Of a stretch of 64,000 nt of DNA, positions 46,800-57,534 are shown piece by piece (within the stretch, counting starts at the first letter, position 1; every line of letters begins with the position of its first letter). A program made the position numbers and the translations under genes. The notes beneath the pieces were generated by a model, which was not told where the DNA came from, ran no database searches, and was given only the letters and a program-made list of their open reading frames with translations. Origin of the DNA: Sequoia sempervirens (Eukaryota; Streptophyta; Pinopsida; Cupressales; Cupressaceae); the NCBI GenBank assembly GCA_007258455.2, contig VDFB02358134.1, forward strand, positions 210,115,394-210,179,393, given 5' to 3'.

Positions 46800-48984
46800 C
46801 AATTCAGAAAATTATTTTATACTTATCTTTCATCTCTAGAAGAAATGTTTTCCAAGAATCCATTGCAATCCCAATAATTATTAGAAAAATATTATTTTTT
46901 GATGTCTGGTTGATGACTTGGACAAGGGATTCAGGAATGGTAATGGCTTCTTCTAGATTTTCTCCTTTCTTCAGAACTTCAATCAGTTTTTCCAGTTTGA
47001 ATTCAGTTAGATCCTTCACTTTCCAAAAAGTGTCCATAAGAGTATTTCTAGAAAAGTGAGCCTTAGATGCTCAATCTACAACTCATGAATTCTCTTCTTT
47101 ACTGCTCCATCCTGGTCCTGAAACATATTGTAATCCTAACCAATTTTGATCAACTCACTCTCAATTTTCTCCAGGTTGTCCTTGTATTTACCAACCACAT
47201 GGGGTGACCAAAGACAATAATTGTAGATCTTATTTGGTAAGTCAATGCATTTCCTAAACACATTCATTTTCTTTTTTAGTTTGGCAAGAGATAGCCTAAA
47301 ATGCTCCTTCAGATGTAAAATTACTTCTTCCTCTTTCCTGTCCTAAGGCACATTGGCCATAGCTTCCCTGATGCATTCAATCAATTCTTCTGGAAGTACA
47401 TTATGCAAAATTCCCAATTGAATGTTGTTGTGCACAAATTATCTTCCTAGATTGTCCTCAATGAAATCTTGTTCATATGATGGTCCATTTAACCATATGG
47501 CAACAATATTTTGAATTCCATCTTCCTCCTGAACAATTTGCAATATCTTTGTTTTGAATAGAGCACCTTCTTCATCGCTTTCTTTTGCTATTATCACATT
47601 TGGATCCATTCATTCTAGTTCATCTCTAGGAGTGTACTCATCAGAATCTTCATCAGGTATATCCATAATTAACTGCTCTTTGTCTTTTTCTTTAGTTCTT
47701 GGGGATTTGTGTGCCAAAGGAATGACATCAACAAACTCTAGAGCTCATTTCTACTTCTTCCCCACCTTACCAGAAGAGGACCCAATTTCAACTACTCTTA
47801 CTGGAAGGGAAATGCCAACTATTCCAAACTTTCCCAATAATTCTCTAAAGAAACTTTCATAAACTTGTTCACAATTTTGTAGAGTATTGAAATGTTCAAA
47901 GATTTTCATACAAATAGGTTCATTTTCTTTCCATGCCACATTATCATTCTAGGCAAATTAATTTAGAAAATACATCATAATGCATATAACTAGGGTACCA
48001 AACCTGAAGGCATAGTCTACATCTTTCATCAGTTGCACATTTTCCATCAACTGATCCTTCAACAATCCGCATTGATCAAAGTCTTCATTTTCCATTATAA
48101 TTTTGTGAGCGATATATATTTCACCTGCGAAAGTTGATCCTTATCTATTTCTAAAGAAAATTTTATATGAAATTCCATGTGTAATGTACCTCATTAATGG
48201 ATCTGTGATTGTTGAAATTACTAGCTCCCTTTGATCTCATGTGACTCTGGTTAGGGTTTCAACTTCAATGTTTCGAACAACTTATTATTTAGAACAACAC
48301 AAACATTGCACAATCCTATTAGATTTCTAATTAATTCTTTTGAAATTTGATAGGTTTTATCTAGAGTAAGGATATCATCATCCAATCTGCTCAAGATAAA
48401 CCAAACCACTTCCACATTGACGAAATAAGGAAACTCATTCCAAATGTCCAAACTCTTATGTTTCAAACCTTCAAGCCACTTCAATTTTCTAACTAACAAA
48501 AAATTTCTTACATCCCTAATCTTCCTACTACTATATTCATCCAAAGTTATTGTTCCTTTGATTTGCTTCATTTTTCCTTCGGTACTCAACAAGTTTTTTC
48601 TTTTGAGCACAAAATTAGGAATTCAACAAGCAATCAAAAATACCTAGTGAATTCACTGCCAAATTCTCTTGGCTCCTTCAAAATTTCATTGTAGAAGCTC
48701 TCATTCTCTTCTTCTTTGGTGTAGGGTGACAAATGAGGGTTCCATACATCGTTTTATAACTTCGTGCACTTAACCTTTTAGTTTCATTAAATACTTTTCC
48801 CTAGGAGTTCTGATAAGTTTGTTTTCATAAACAACAAGAGAAAATTCATTTGTGGGCCTTCTACTTTTCATACTCCTGCAAAAGATATCACTGATGTATT
48901 TGCAAACTTCTACCATAGCTACTAAAAAATTCCTACATTCTGGTGCCAACTACCAACAAGGGGTTAAATTATTTTTCTTGAAAA
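46800..48984 (-). pseudogene. Accessory ORF of element F
   Basis: Read on the minus strand. A segment open at 48,610-48,251 contains KMKQIKGTITLDEYSSRKIR, LDIWNEFPYFVNVEVVWFIL and LDKTYQISKELIRNLIGLCN. After frame changes the domain YKIFFRNR, IYIAHKIIMENEDFDQC, QLMENVQLMKDVDYAFRFG follows (about 48,190-47,960), homologous to element B. Further on come an open segment 47,939-47,751 (EPICMKIFEHFNTLQNCEQV), an acidic stretch (DIPDEDSDEYTPRDELE near 47,640) and an amphipathic C-terminus (47,037-46,804: KVKDLTEFKLEKLIEVLKKG). No membrane segment is convincing. Function unknown. Confidence 0.68.
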
Positions 48985-50187
48985 ACTCCCCCTAGGCCAA
49001 AGGCCCGAGATCAATTTCTAGAGGGATTACCGGAGGCTGCTTCTAGTATGGGCTTATTTCCTCCATTAGACTCACTCTTCTTTACCCACGTTTTCTTCAT
49101 TTGATCTCTTATCTCTTCCACAAACACTTTTCCTTTTTCTTTGTCATCTTTCTATAAATTTCTTCTTCTGTATACTAGACCTCTTCTATCCATGTTTTTG
49201 TTCCTACAAAATCTTGCAATATGACCAAATTTGTTGCAATAGTAACACACTGGATTTCTTTGTCTAGACCATTCATTCCACTGATTTCCTCCTTATCTAC
49301 ATTGATTAGCAACATGCCCAAATTTTCTACAAGTGTAGCATTTAACATTCCTTACACTGACAGACATACTTCTGCATTCAATTGACTTGTGACTAAACCT
49401 ATTACAACTATAGCACTGACTGGGAAATGATGGACTGCTCAAATTTATTTTACTTCTACACTAAGAAGCCATATGACCAAATTTATTACAAGAAAATCAG
49501 TAACCATTAATTTCCTTACTGGATGTCTTCTGATTTTGTTCATCTGATTTCCTTGTCTGGAATCCTTGTGTTTAGCTCTGTAACTTTCTCCTTTCTCATA
49601 GCCAAGACCTCTCTTATCATTTGCAATATTTTTTCCTTTAGTTAGCTCATCAAGCTTAGCAGAACCGATCCTGAACTTCTTGTACTCATTTGCAGTAGTG
49701 AGTTCATCTTTGAGAATAACTATTTTCCTTTCAAGTTCTTGTTCATTATGTCTGGGTTATTGTAGTTCAATCTCCAGCTGAATGAATGCACTATTTACTC
49801 TGTTGCATTCTTTAGATTTTTCTTTTAAGGACTGGGTCAGATTCTTCTCATTCTTATTTCTTTCTTCAATCTCCTTAGCTTCATTGCCACAAATTCGATC
49901 TCAAGCTTCAAAGTAGCATTATTTCTAGCAAGATTTTCACGTTCTTTAGTTATCTCTTTTAGGGTCTGATTTAGGTGAACATCTTCTAAACTTTTATTTT
50001 CTTTCCACTTCAACTGATCACAAAGTTCCTTCCTCTTTTCTCTTGACTCATTTATTTTATCCTTCAAAGATTGTATGAATTTCTCAGCATCCACAATAAT
50101 TTTTTTTAATTCCATGACTTCTTCTTTAGACTGATCAAGATCATCAAGTGCCACCATAAGCTATTGTTGAATACCACCAGAGTCCAT
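48985..50187 (-). pseudogene. Gag of element F with four tandem CCHC zinc knuckles
   Basis: ATG at 50,187 (MDSGGIQQ, then a TAG) in frame with the open coiled-coil stretch 50,157-49,837 (DLDQSKEEVMELKKIIVDAE; NLARNNATLKLEIEFVAMKL). Downstream are four 14-residue C-X2-C-X4-H-X4-C units: 49,499-49,458 (first Cys and position 13 now stops; SCNKFGHMAS), 49,415-49,374 (CYSCNRFSHKSIEC), 49,340-49,299 (CYTCRKFGHVANQC) and 49,247-49,206 (CYYCNKFGHIARFC). Plant Gag proteins usually have one or two. Knuckles bind the packaged RNA. The match with element B Gag covers coiled coil and knuckles and reaches FGLGGVF near 49,005. Confidence 0.85.
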
Positions 50188-50234
50188 TGCAATTTAGGAT
50201 CCACCTCAAGTCATTAAAATTTCATATAGGAACT

Positions 50235-50248
50235 GTGATTTGATACCA
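50235..50248 (-). promoter_or_regulatory. Primer-binding site of element F
   Basis: Minus strand TGGTATCAAATCAC, 2 bp inside the LTR end, matching the TGGTATCA core of the initiator methionine tRNA PBS. Confidence 0.78.
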
Positions 50249-50250
50249 AT

Positions 50251-50800
50251 TGTTGGACTCATGCAATACTGAGAGGGAGGGTGAATTAGTGTTCAACAAT
50301 ATTCAAACAATTAAATATGATGATAAACTATTTGCAGCACATGAACAAAATTAAAGATGCAAGCACAAGAAACAATATAATCAAAGCACCATAACACCAA
50401 TATTTTTACATGGAAACCCTATTAGGGGAAAAAACATAGGGGAGATTAATCCATAATTTACGATCTATTAAAAGTATGATAAAAAAAATGGAATGCACTT
50501 GCATTCAGGCACACTACCTAGAGCTCACTAATCAAAATAAAGAAGGCTCACTACCTTACAAAATATTTGTGATTACAATAAAAAATGAATTGAGAATATA
50601 GCATCTACAAATGCCTAGATTAAGTTCCAATGAAGCACATGAAACAGATTGTGGACCTTATATCCAATTTGCACTTCTGCTCTGCTCTGCTCTGCTCTGC
50701 TCTACTCTTCTATCACAAAAACCCTTTTGTTGTACAAATAAAATTCACTCAATAGATCTTCTGATATTATCTTATACATCTGCTTTGCACTTTTTTGCAT
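50251..50800 (-). repeat. 5' LTR of element F, truncated by element G
   Basis: Matches 45,444-45,970 up to about 50,781, after which about 20 bp diverge before the LTR of element G begins at 50,801. The other ~580 bp of this LTR are expected beyond G. Confidence 0.8.
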
Positions 50801-51703
50801 TGTAGACACGTAAAATGTACTAATTGACATTGTGCATCTGATCCTAACCACTAACATCATTTCATCCTGAATCATCCTTCGGTCTAACCATTTAGTCAAA
50901 TACCTTTATTTGATTAAATTCTCAAATATTCCTCTCTTAATTAAATAAATCAATTATCTAATTAAGTCACCTTTTCTTGATAATTAAATTAATCATTTTT
51001 TATCTAATTATCTTATTCAATTAAATAATTAATTCTATTTGATTAAATCTCTTAATTCTATTTGATTAAATCTCTTATCCAAGTGTCATTCAATGCATTA
51101 TTCCTTCCCTCTTGCATGCCATTTCAACAATTTCAAAATTCAAATATATGCATTTATTGGCACAATCCTCAAAACCTGCACATTCCTTCATCCATTCACT
51201 TGTTGACAAGTGGTATCTTGCCATTTGTTGATTCTTAGTCCCACATTGCTCTATTTTGGGCATTCTTTCAACTTGTCTTTCTATAAATAAGAGGCTAATC
51301 TCCTTATTTCAACATCCACAATTTGAGTAAACTTACTATGCTCAAATCATTAGCAATTTTCATTCATTATCATTGAGTTCATAGCTAGGTTATGCATATT
51401 TTTCTATTGGAGCACTCATCAAGGATCAAAAAATGGATCACTCTTCATCACACATCAAGCTTGCATCATAGGAGTTGGGAAAGGGCCAATTTTCACATCA
51501 AATTAACACCAATTCCCCCATGGGATCAAGAGTTTGTTTGTTTTGATAGGATTTTAATCTATTTCATTTGTTTTCTTCATTCTTCTTTCCTATTTTAAAC
51601 TTTGCTAATGGATTTCATGGGGAATCCTTGTTCTTGCTTGCATTTTATCTTCTAATGCATTTGTTCATTGTGTTTTGCAGGTATTAGGATTAGGGTTCAT
51701 ACA
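50801..51703 (+). repeat. 5' LTR of element G (right end inferred)
   Basis: Starts TGTAGACACG and is inferred to end TTCATACA at 51,703 before TTTGGCGG, giving TGT...ACA ends. AT-rich ATTTAATTAA-type stretches (50,930-51,080) and a TATAAATA box at 51,282-51,289 mirror the solo LTR at 19,842. The right end is not confirmed by a second copy. Confidence 0.65.
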
Positions 51704-51705
51704 TT

Positions 51706-51723
51706 TGGCGGTAGAAGGAGGGA
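51706..51723 (+). promoter_or_regulatory. Possible primer-binding site of element G
   Basis: TGGCGGTAGAAGGAGGGA starts 2 bp after the inferred LTR end and opens with TGG as expected of a tRNA 3' end complement. The tRNA is not identified. Confidence 0.45.
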
Positions 51724-54456
51724 AATCTCACCTTTCAATCACATTTTTTTAATCAAAATTATGTGTTTTTCTTTGTTTACAGGTTTAGCATCGCTGTTCA
51801 GTACCACTGTAAATTCAAACTGCGACACTCTAGTTTCTCGCCCAAAAATTTAAATTTTAATCTATGTCGCTGGACCAATCAGATCTGCAGGAATTTTAAA
51901 AAAAATATTGCACCATTGGGAAAAAGGGTGATGCATTCATGCTCACTGGCCTGACTGCAGAATGACGTTGACTAGCAAGCGACACTATACAAAACCACTA
52001 GAGAAATCAAACTACGACGCCATCATGGATTGCACCATTGGAGTAGAGTATGAAGTGAAATTTAATTTATAGCACGTCTTTTTTTCAAATTATGATTATT
52101 CTATCTTTTTGATCTTTGTCTTGCAGAATCTAACTAATTTTTCTTGTAGGTTAAATCAATTAAAGACGAAAAGGAAGAGAAGCATGATGATGTCATTTCA
52201 CAAAAACAAGTTTTTTTAAACACTTTAGTGTTTGATTAACACTATTGGAGGATTCATTAGTCCTCTTAAGGAAAATTTGTCATCTTTTCATGCTTAGGAA
52301 CCACTAATTTCATTTGGGCTTTAAAAAGAACATTTCAATTTTTGCTACAAAAAGCTTAAAATGGATATTAGGACTCAAATCTACTAAAGTTTGTTTTGGG
52401 ATTAAAAATTGAACAAGGAAATTTTTCACACTTACTTTGGTGCTTTTAAAATGAACTCACAATTTCTTTGAAAGGTTAAAATGAATATGTGAAAATTTGT
52501 TTTTGTGATTGCTTACTTAAACTAACATCATCGAGAAGGACATATGCGCTTCTCTCGCACTTTATAGCAATCTTGAGAATCAAAAGGCCTTTTTTGTGAT
52601 CTTAGGTTGACATAAAGTAATCACATCCACACTTCATTTTGGGTTTAAAATTGAACAAAACACTTTGTGAGTGTGAGTAAACTTATTGCATATGTTCTCC
52701 CTTTATTTCAAAACAAGGGTTGATCGAACTATGAAAATGTTTATTCGCTTTTTTTTTTATCTTAGAGGGCCTGCCTTGGGGAAAAAGTACTCACCCAAGG
52801 GAATGACTCAATTGGTAACATTGTAAAGCCAAGAGTATTTCCAACCAGGATATAAATGTGGGTATTGGAATAAATGCCAGTATCACACGGTTGACTCTGA
52901 CAAGAAGGATCGAAAGGGACTCTCACTATATGGGTCAATCTCCACGAATGGAAAGTCCTAATTAAAACCCATGTTTTAGAATTGACAAAATCCTTGATCT
53001 ATTTCTTGGTGCAAGAACAGTCATTCTGAAGCCACCCCACACTTTTACAGTCTTTTGGTATAAATGGAAAGCATACCATGGGAGTTTCATGGGTGTTGAT
53101 GCTTGGCTGCCCTGTAGAAGTGAGTGTCGTGGAGGGGAGCCAGTGGGGTCAAGCATCTAACAATTTGCTAAAGATAAGTGTAGATAGACTTGTCAAAGTG
53201 GGGAGTCAACAAATATTGTCTTTCATATCCATAGGGTTGTAATTATTCTTGGTTACAAAATTCTTTGCTTGCTCAAAAACATCTTGGAAACAAACACTTA
53301 AACATCATCATCAAAATTTCAAACCCTTTGGGAGACAAATACAATTGACCCAATTCATGTGTTATTGCTTGCCTTTGGGATTTTATCCTTAGAGGTTTCT
53401 AAACACTTGGATTACATCTCAATTTGTCTACTAAAGTTAAACAATAGGTAAGCCTTGCCTTGAATTCATCAAATTTCCACGTAACATACTTTGTGGGACT
53501 CAAAAAAATTAAGACATTGGACATCTAGTTTGGAAAACCTAATCAAAGAAGTGTTTGTGATAAAATAGAGTCACTAAGCAAAGATAACAAAGTTAACTCT
53601 CACATGTGTTGAAAACTCATAATTTCCAAGAAAGTCAAAATCCCAAAACGAAAGTCCTTGAGTCAAAGTTCAAAATCCGAAAATGTATGCTCAATTTGAA
53701 CCACCCTTTATTTATAGAGTTCCTTAGAAGCATTGCATGTTCTTCAATACTGAGGTCTAGGTAGACAAAGTGTCTTTTCAGGTACATCTTAGGATCAAAA
53801 TAAAAATCTTTTTCATCCATCCTTTAAACATCAAACCAAAATTCATCTCACCATCATCTTTTGAGAAATCTTGAAATTATCCTTCATGCTAGGCTTTTTG
53901 GCAAAAATCAAAATCATCAAATCCTTGAGACAAAATCCTTGAAATCCTTATCAAATCATATTTGGATAGGTATGTGTAGATGCATCCTTTTGCATGTGCT
54001 TAGTCAAAATTATCAAACCATCTTATTTAGCTAGGTATATGTGGATGCATCCTTCTTCATATGCTTGGTTAAATTATCATATTGTTTGATAGGTGTGGGT
54101 AGATGCATCCTTCTCCCTACACATATTCAAATTATCATCCCTTGAGAAAATCTACCCCTTAGATAATCATCCAACATCTTAGGGTCTATTTGTTCAATCA
54201 AAGAAAACCAAAAAATCAAGCCTAGGACAATCCAAAAGATCAAAATCCAAAAACATATCCAAAAGCCCTAAAAGTCTAGCATTCCCTTCAATATTTTCAA
54301 AAGATCAAACATCCACATAATCCATCTGAAACATCATCATCATATCACCTTTTGATCCTCAAAGACATCCTAAAAAAATATTTTGTTCCTAAAATAAAAT
54401 CAATTCAAAGAATTAGAGATTCATCTCCCATATTCTTTAAAATTGATCCTTGTTTT
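51724..54456 (+). other. Leader of element G, non-coding
   Basis: 2.7 kb without a credible coding frame. Short frames occur near 53,000-53,150 but show no domain. A 60-bp imperfect triplicate lies at 53,960-54,140. Long leaders before gag are typical of Tat/Ogre-type elements. Confidence 0.5.
53960..54140 (+). repeat. Imperfect tandem triplicate, about 60 bp
   Basis: Three units each with AGGTRTGTGKAGATGCATCCTT-like openings at 53,968, 54,033 and 54,091, followed by a conserved AAATTATCA block. Confidence 0.75.
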
Positions 54457-57400
54457 ATGGTTCAAACTAGATCTCAATACAAGAAGAACATGGAAGCTGA
54501 CAAAGAAACACCCGCTTCAAGTGACCTAAGCCAAACAAATGCCAAATAAATCCTATTGAAACAAGCAATCCTTTGCCTATCTCATCATCACAAAATCCAC
54601 AAGAGGAAATTCAAGAAGAAGATCTTACCTTTGGGATGTCACATGAAGAGCTAATCGAAATGATCCAAAATATCAAGAACCATAAGATCATCAACATCAT
54701 GATGAGGCTTAACCCTTCACTATATATGCTCAAACTAGCAAAACAAAGGGCCAAATTACCTTCTGATTTTGACATGAGCTCTATAGTGGAACCATCTTTG
54801 GAGGTCATGCCTTTAATTTCATCCACACTCCCCATCTCATCTACACCCCCATCCAAAAGCATCACTCAAAACATTCCGCAAATCACAACATGTTTTTCAC
54901 CAACTCAACCTAATGTTAATAAGGGAAACACATTTCTTAATGCCATTCAAACACACCCCCTTGTTAATAATCAAGACTTGGATGCAAATACCATTTTGGA
55001 ACAAAACATACTTGAAAACCCATTACATAAGTATGCCCCTCTCACTTTCCATGATCCTAATGATCCATCATCATCATCCTTCTGTGCAACACCTCAAACT
55101 TCTCTCCTCACAAATTCGCAAGGAGAAGGTGACATGTTCGAACCAAGGGGCATTTTCAACACCACATCATTTTCACCTCTTCCACCATTACCACCATTAT
55201 CCACACCTCTACTTGGCTTGGGACTCCCACCTTTACCAAAAATTAATCAAAATCAAACCAATATCCTAAACACCAATCAAAGCATCACACCAAGCTCTCA
55301 AAACTTGTCATCGACATTGCAACAACATATGACAACTACACAAGCAGTCACAACATCATCAACCACTCCCATAACATCTCAAAGCTTGGGATCTCAAGGA
55401 CCAACCACATAGATAGCACTATCCACCACTCAAACCACCAACATGACATCACCACTCACCACCACCACCCCCACCATCACCAAATTCCAATTTATCAAGC
55501 CAATACAACATGGCATTGCAAGCTGTTTAGCAAGCTACTTATCAAAAGGGATTCCTGCAAGAGAAAAAATAAAAAGCCGCACAAATAGCTGCCCAACAAG
55601 CCGCTCAAGCTGCACAAATTGCATAACAAGCGCAATAGGATGCACAAGCCTAAGCCCTTTTTGCTCAAGCTACACAAGCTACTCAAGCATCCCAAGCCAC
55701 ATTACAAGCACAAAAGGCTGTTGAAGCCCAAATTCTATTGCAACAACAAGTGACACAAGCACAAGCACAAGCACAAGCCCAAGTCCAAGCTCAGGTGCAC
55801 GCCCAATGCTTAGGTGCACGCCCAATATCAAGCACAACAAGCACAAGCACAAGCACAATTTCTTGCACAAAAACAAGTAGCACAACTACAAGCATACCAA
55901 CAAGCAATAAAACAATATCAAGAGCAGCAATAAGTAGCCCAATCGGCAGCCCAACAACAAGCGTTGTTGGAACAACAACAAGCACAACAACATGTAATCC
56001 TAACACAACAACAACAAGATCAACAAGTTTTTTTTATACAACAGTAAGTGCAAGCATACCTAGCTCAAAAAAATGTGCAAATACTATCAAACAACCCACC
56101 CATCCAACCAACAATTGAAACACTCCATAACACCTTCATCCCACCCCTTGATCTGCAAAACGATGTAACGACACAAATCAGGTTACTCTCGCAACAAGTG
56201 CTCGATCTTCAATCAGGGTGAACCACAAAAACACCAAGCAACATGTGTCCCTATCCATTTGACAGGATCCTTGTGATGAACCATTCCCGAAGGGATTTGA
56301 GATCCCCAAGTTTGACAAATATCGAGGGACGGGAAATCCTGAAGATCACATTAGAGAATTCTAGGTTCATTGCATGGAAGTCACATACGATGATACCTAT
56401 CTGATGTGGCTATTTCCTAGGAGTTTTTCCAGACACGCTATGGAATGGTTCTCTTTCCTACCTACAAGCATCAGGAGATTCCAAGAAATTATAGACACAT
56501 TCATTAAAAACTATAAATGCAATATTACAATAGATGTCATTCTAGAAGAACTCACAACTCTGAAACAAGGTAAGAATGAATCATTCACTTCATTCCTACA
56601 ACGATGACAATCCAAGGCCAATCAGAGTAAATGGGTCATGCCCGAGGAACAACAAGTATGCACCATCATATCCAACCTTGATGGCCTTTTGGCATTTCAT
56701 CTCAAGGTCCAAGGGATTACCACATATGACCAGTTGATCTCTAAGGCACTCAACATCGAACGAGCCCTTATGACAGAACCTGCGAGATCAACTTCATACC
56801 CCGAACAATAAAGCAACCGCCCACCCACCAATTACAATGACAAACCTCTCACATGGGAAAGGAATAAAAATGTTATCAATGATGGTGTTGTCAATGCCAA
56901 AGTGGTCATCAGTGCCCCTTGCCAAAATATACCAACACCACAAATCCAAATTCAACACCAAAACAATCATCAAGCAACACAACAACCAAACAACAATCAA
57001 GCAATTAACAATGTGAATGATCAAAGGGGACCACCCGAATGGAACAAGAATTACCCCTAGTGAAAGTACACTACTCTAGGGGAACCACTTAAAATCATCA
57101 TGAAGAATCTGATAAATGAAAAACTCATCAAGGCACCTACCTATGAGAATTACCAAGAACCGGATGTGAAACCTCCTTGGTATAATGAGAATCAACTCTG
57201 TGAATTCCATAAAATCAAAGGGAATACCATAAAAAATTGCACGAGACTAAAGAACATAGTCCAAGACCTTATTGATCAAAGGATCATAAATTTGGAGTAG
57301 CCAATAGGAAACCAAAACCTTAAGATATACAGGAATCTAATGCCTAACCATAGCAATAAAGGGAATAATAACATGGATAAGGGGAAAGAAACCTTCAAGA

Positions 57401-57534
57401 ATTTAAATCATGTGTATGACCATGTCATTGCATCTCTAAATGACTACTATGCTACCATCACCATCAAAGGAGCCCATGTTGATTTTGGAGTCACAACAAG
57501 AGACGACAAAGTTACCATCGCAGAATCATCCTAG
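54457..57534 (+). pseudogene. Gag of element G with a Q/A-rich N-terminal region
   Basis: ATG at 54,457 (MVQTRSQYKKNMEADKE), then a long Ser/Thr/Pro/Asn-rich region open from 54,573 to 55,412. From about 55,550 to 56,060 the product is almost only Gln and Ala with some Val/Leu (QVTQAQAQAQAQVQAQVHAQ; AQYQAQQAQAQAQFLAQKQ), across several frame changes. The capsid domain follows: EIPKFDKYRGTGNPEDHI, YLMWLFPRSFSRHAMEWFS, FIKNYKCNITIDVILEELTT and ERALMTEP. A zinc-finger-like segment LCEFHKIKGNTIKNCTRLKN lies at about 57,190-57,250. The frame ends at 57,534. The Q/A tract lies N-terminal to the capsid domain, a position where I expect no such tract in most plant Gags. Confidence 0.8.

Larger units (their letters stand above)
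45444..50800 (-). mobile_element. Element F: pol-less LTR element of the B family
   Basis: Minus-strand element. The 3' LTR is at 45,444-46,551, and the 5' LTR begins at 50,251 and is cut by element G at 50,800. The interior is only 3.7 kb and encodes Gag (50,187 down to about 48,985) and an accessory ORF (about 48,980-46,800). No RT, RNase H or integrase motif is present, so it depended on another element's polymerase. Gag coiled coil, knuckles, accessory ORF and LTR ends are all homologous to element B. AGGAG at 45,439-45,443 is the left candidate target copy; the right one would be outside the window. Confidence 0.8.

Noticed and set aside
46691..47059. Plus-strand 122-codon frame
   Set aside because: Antisense shadow of the C-terminal part of the element F accessory ORF, which agrees with the element's orientation.
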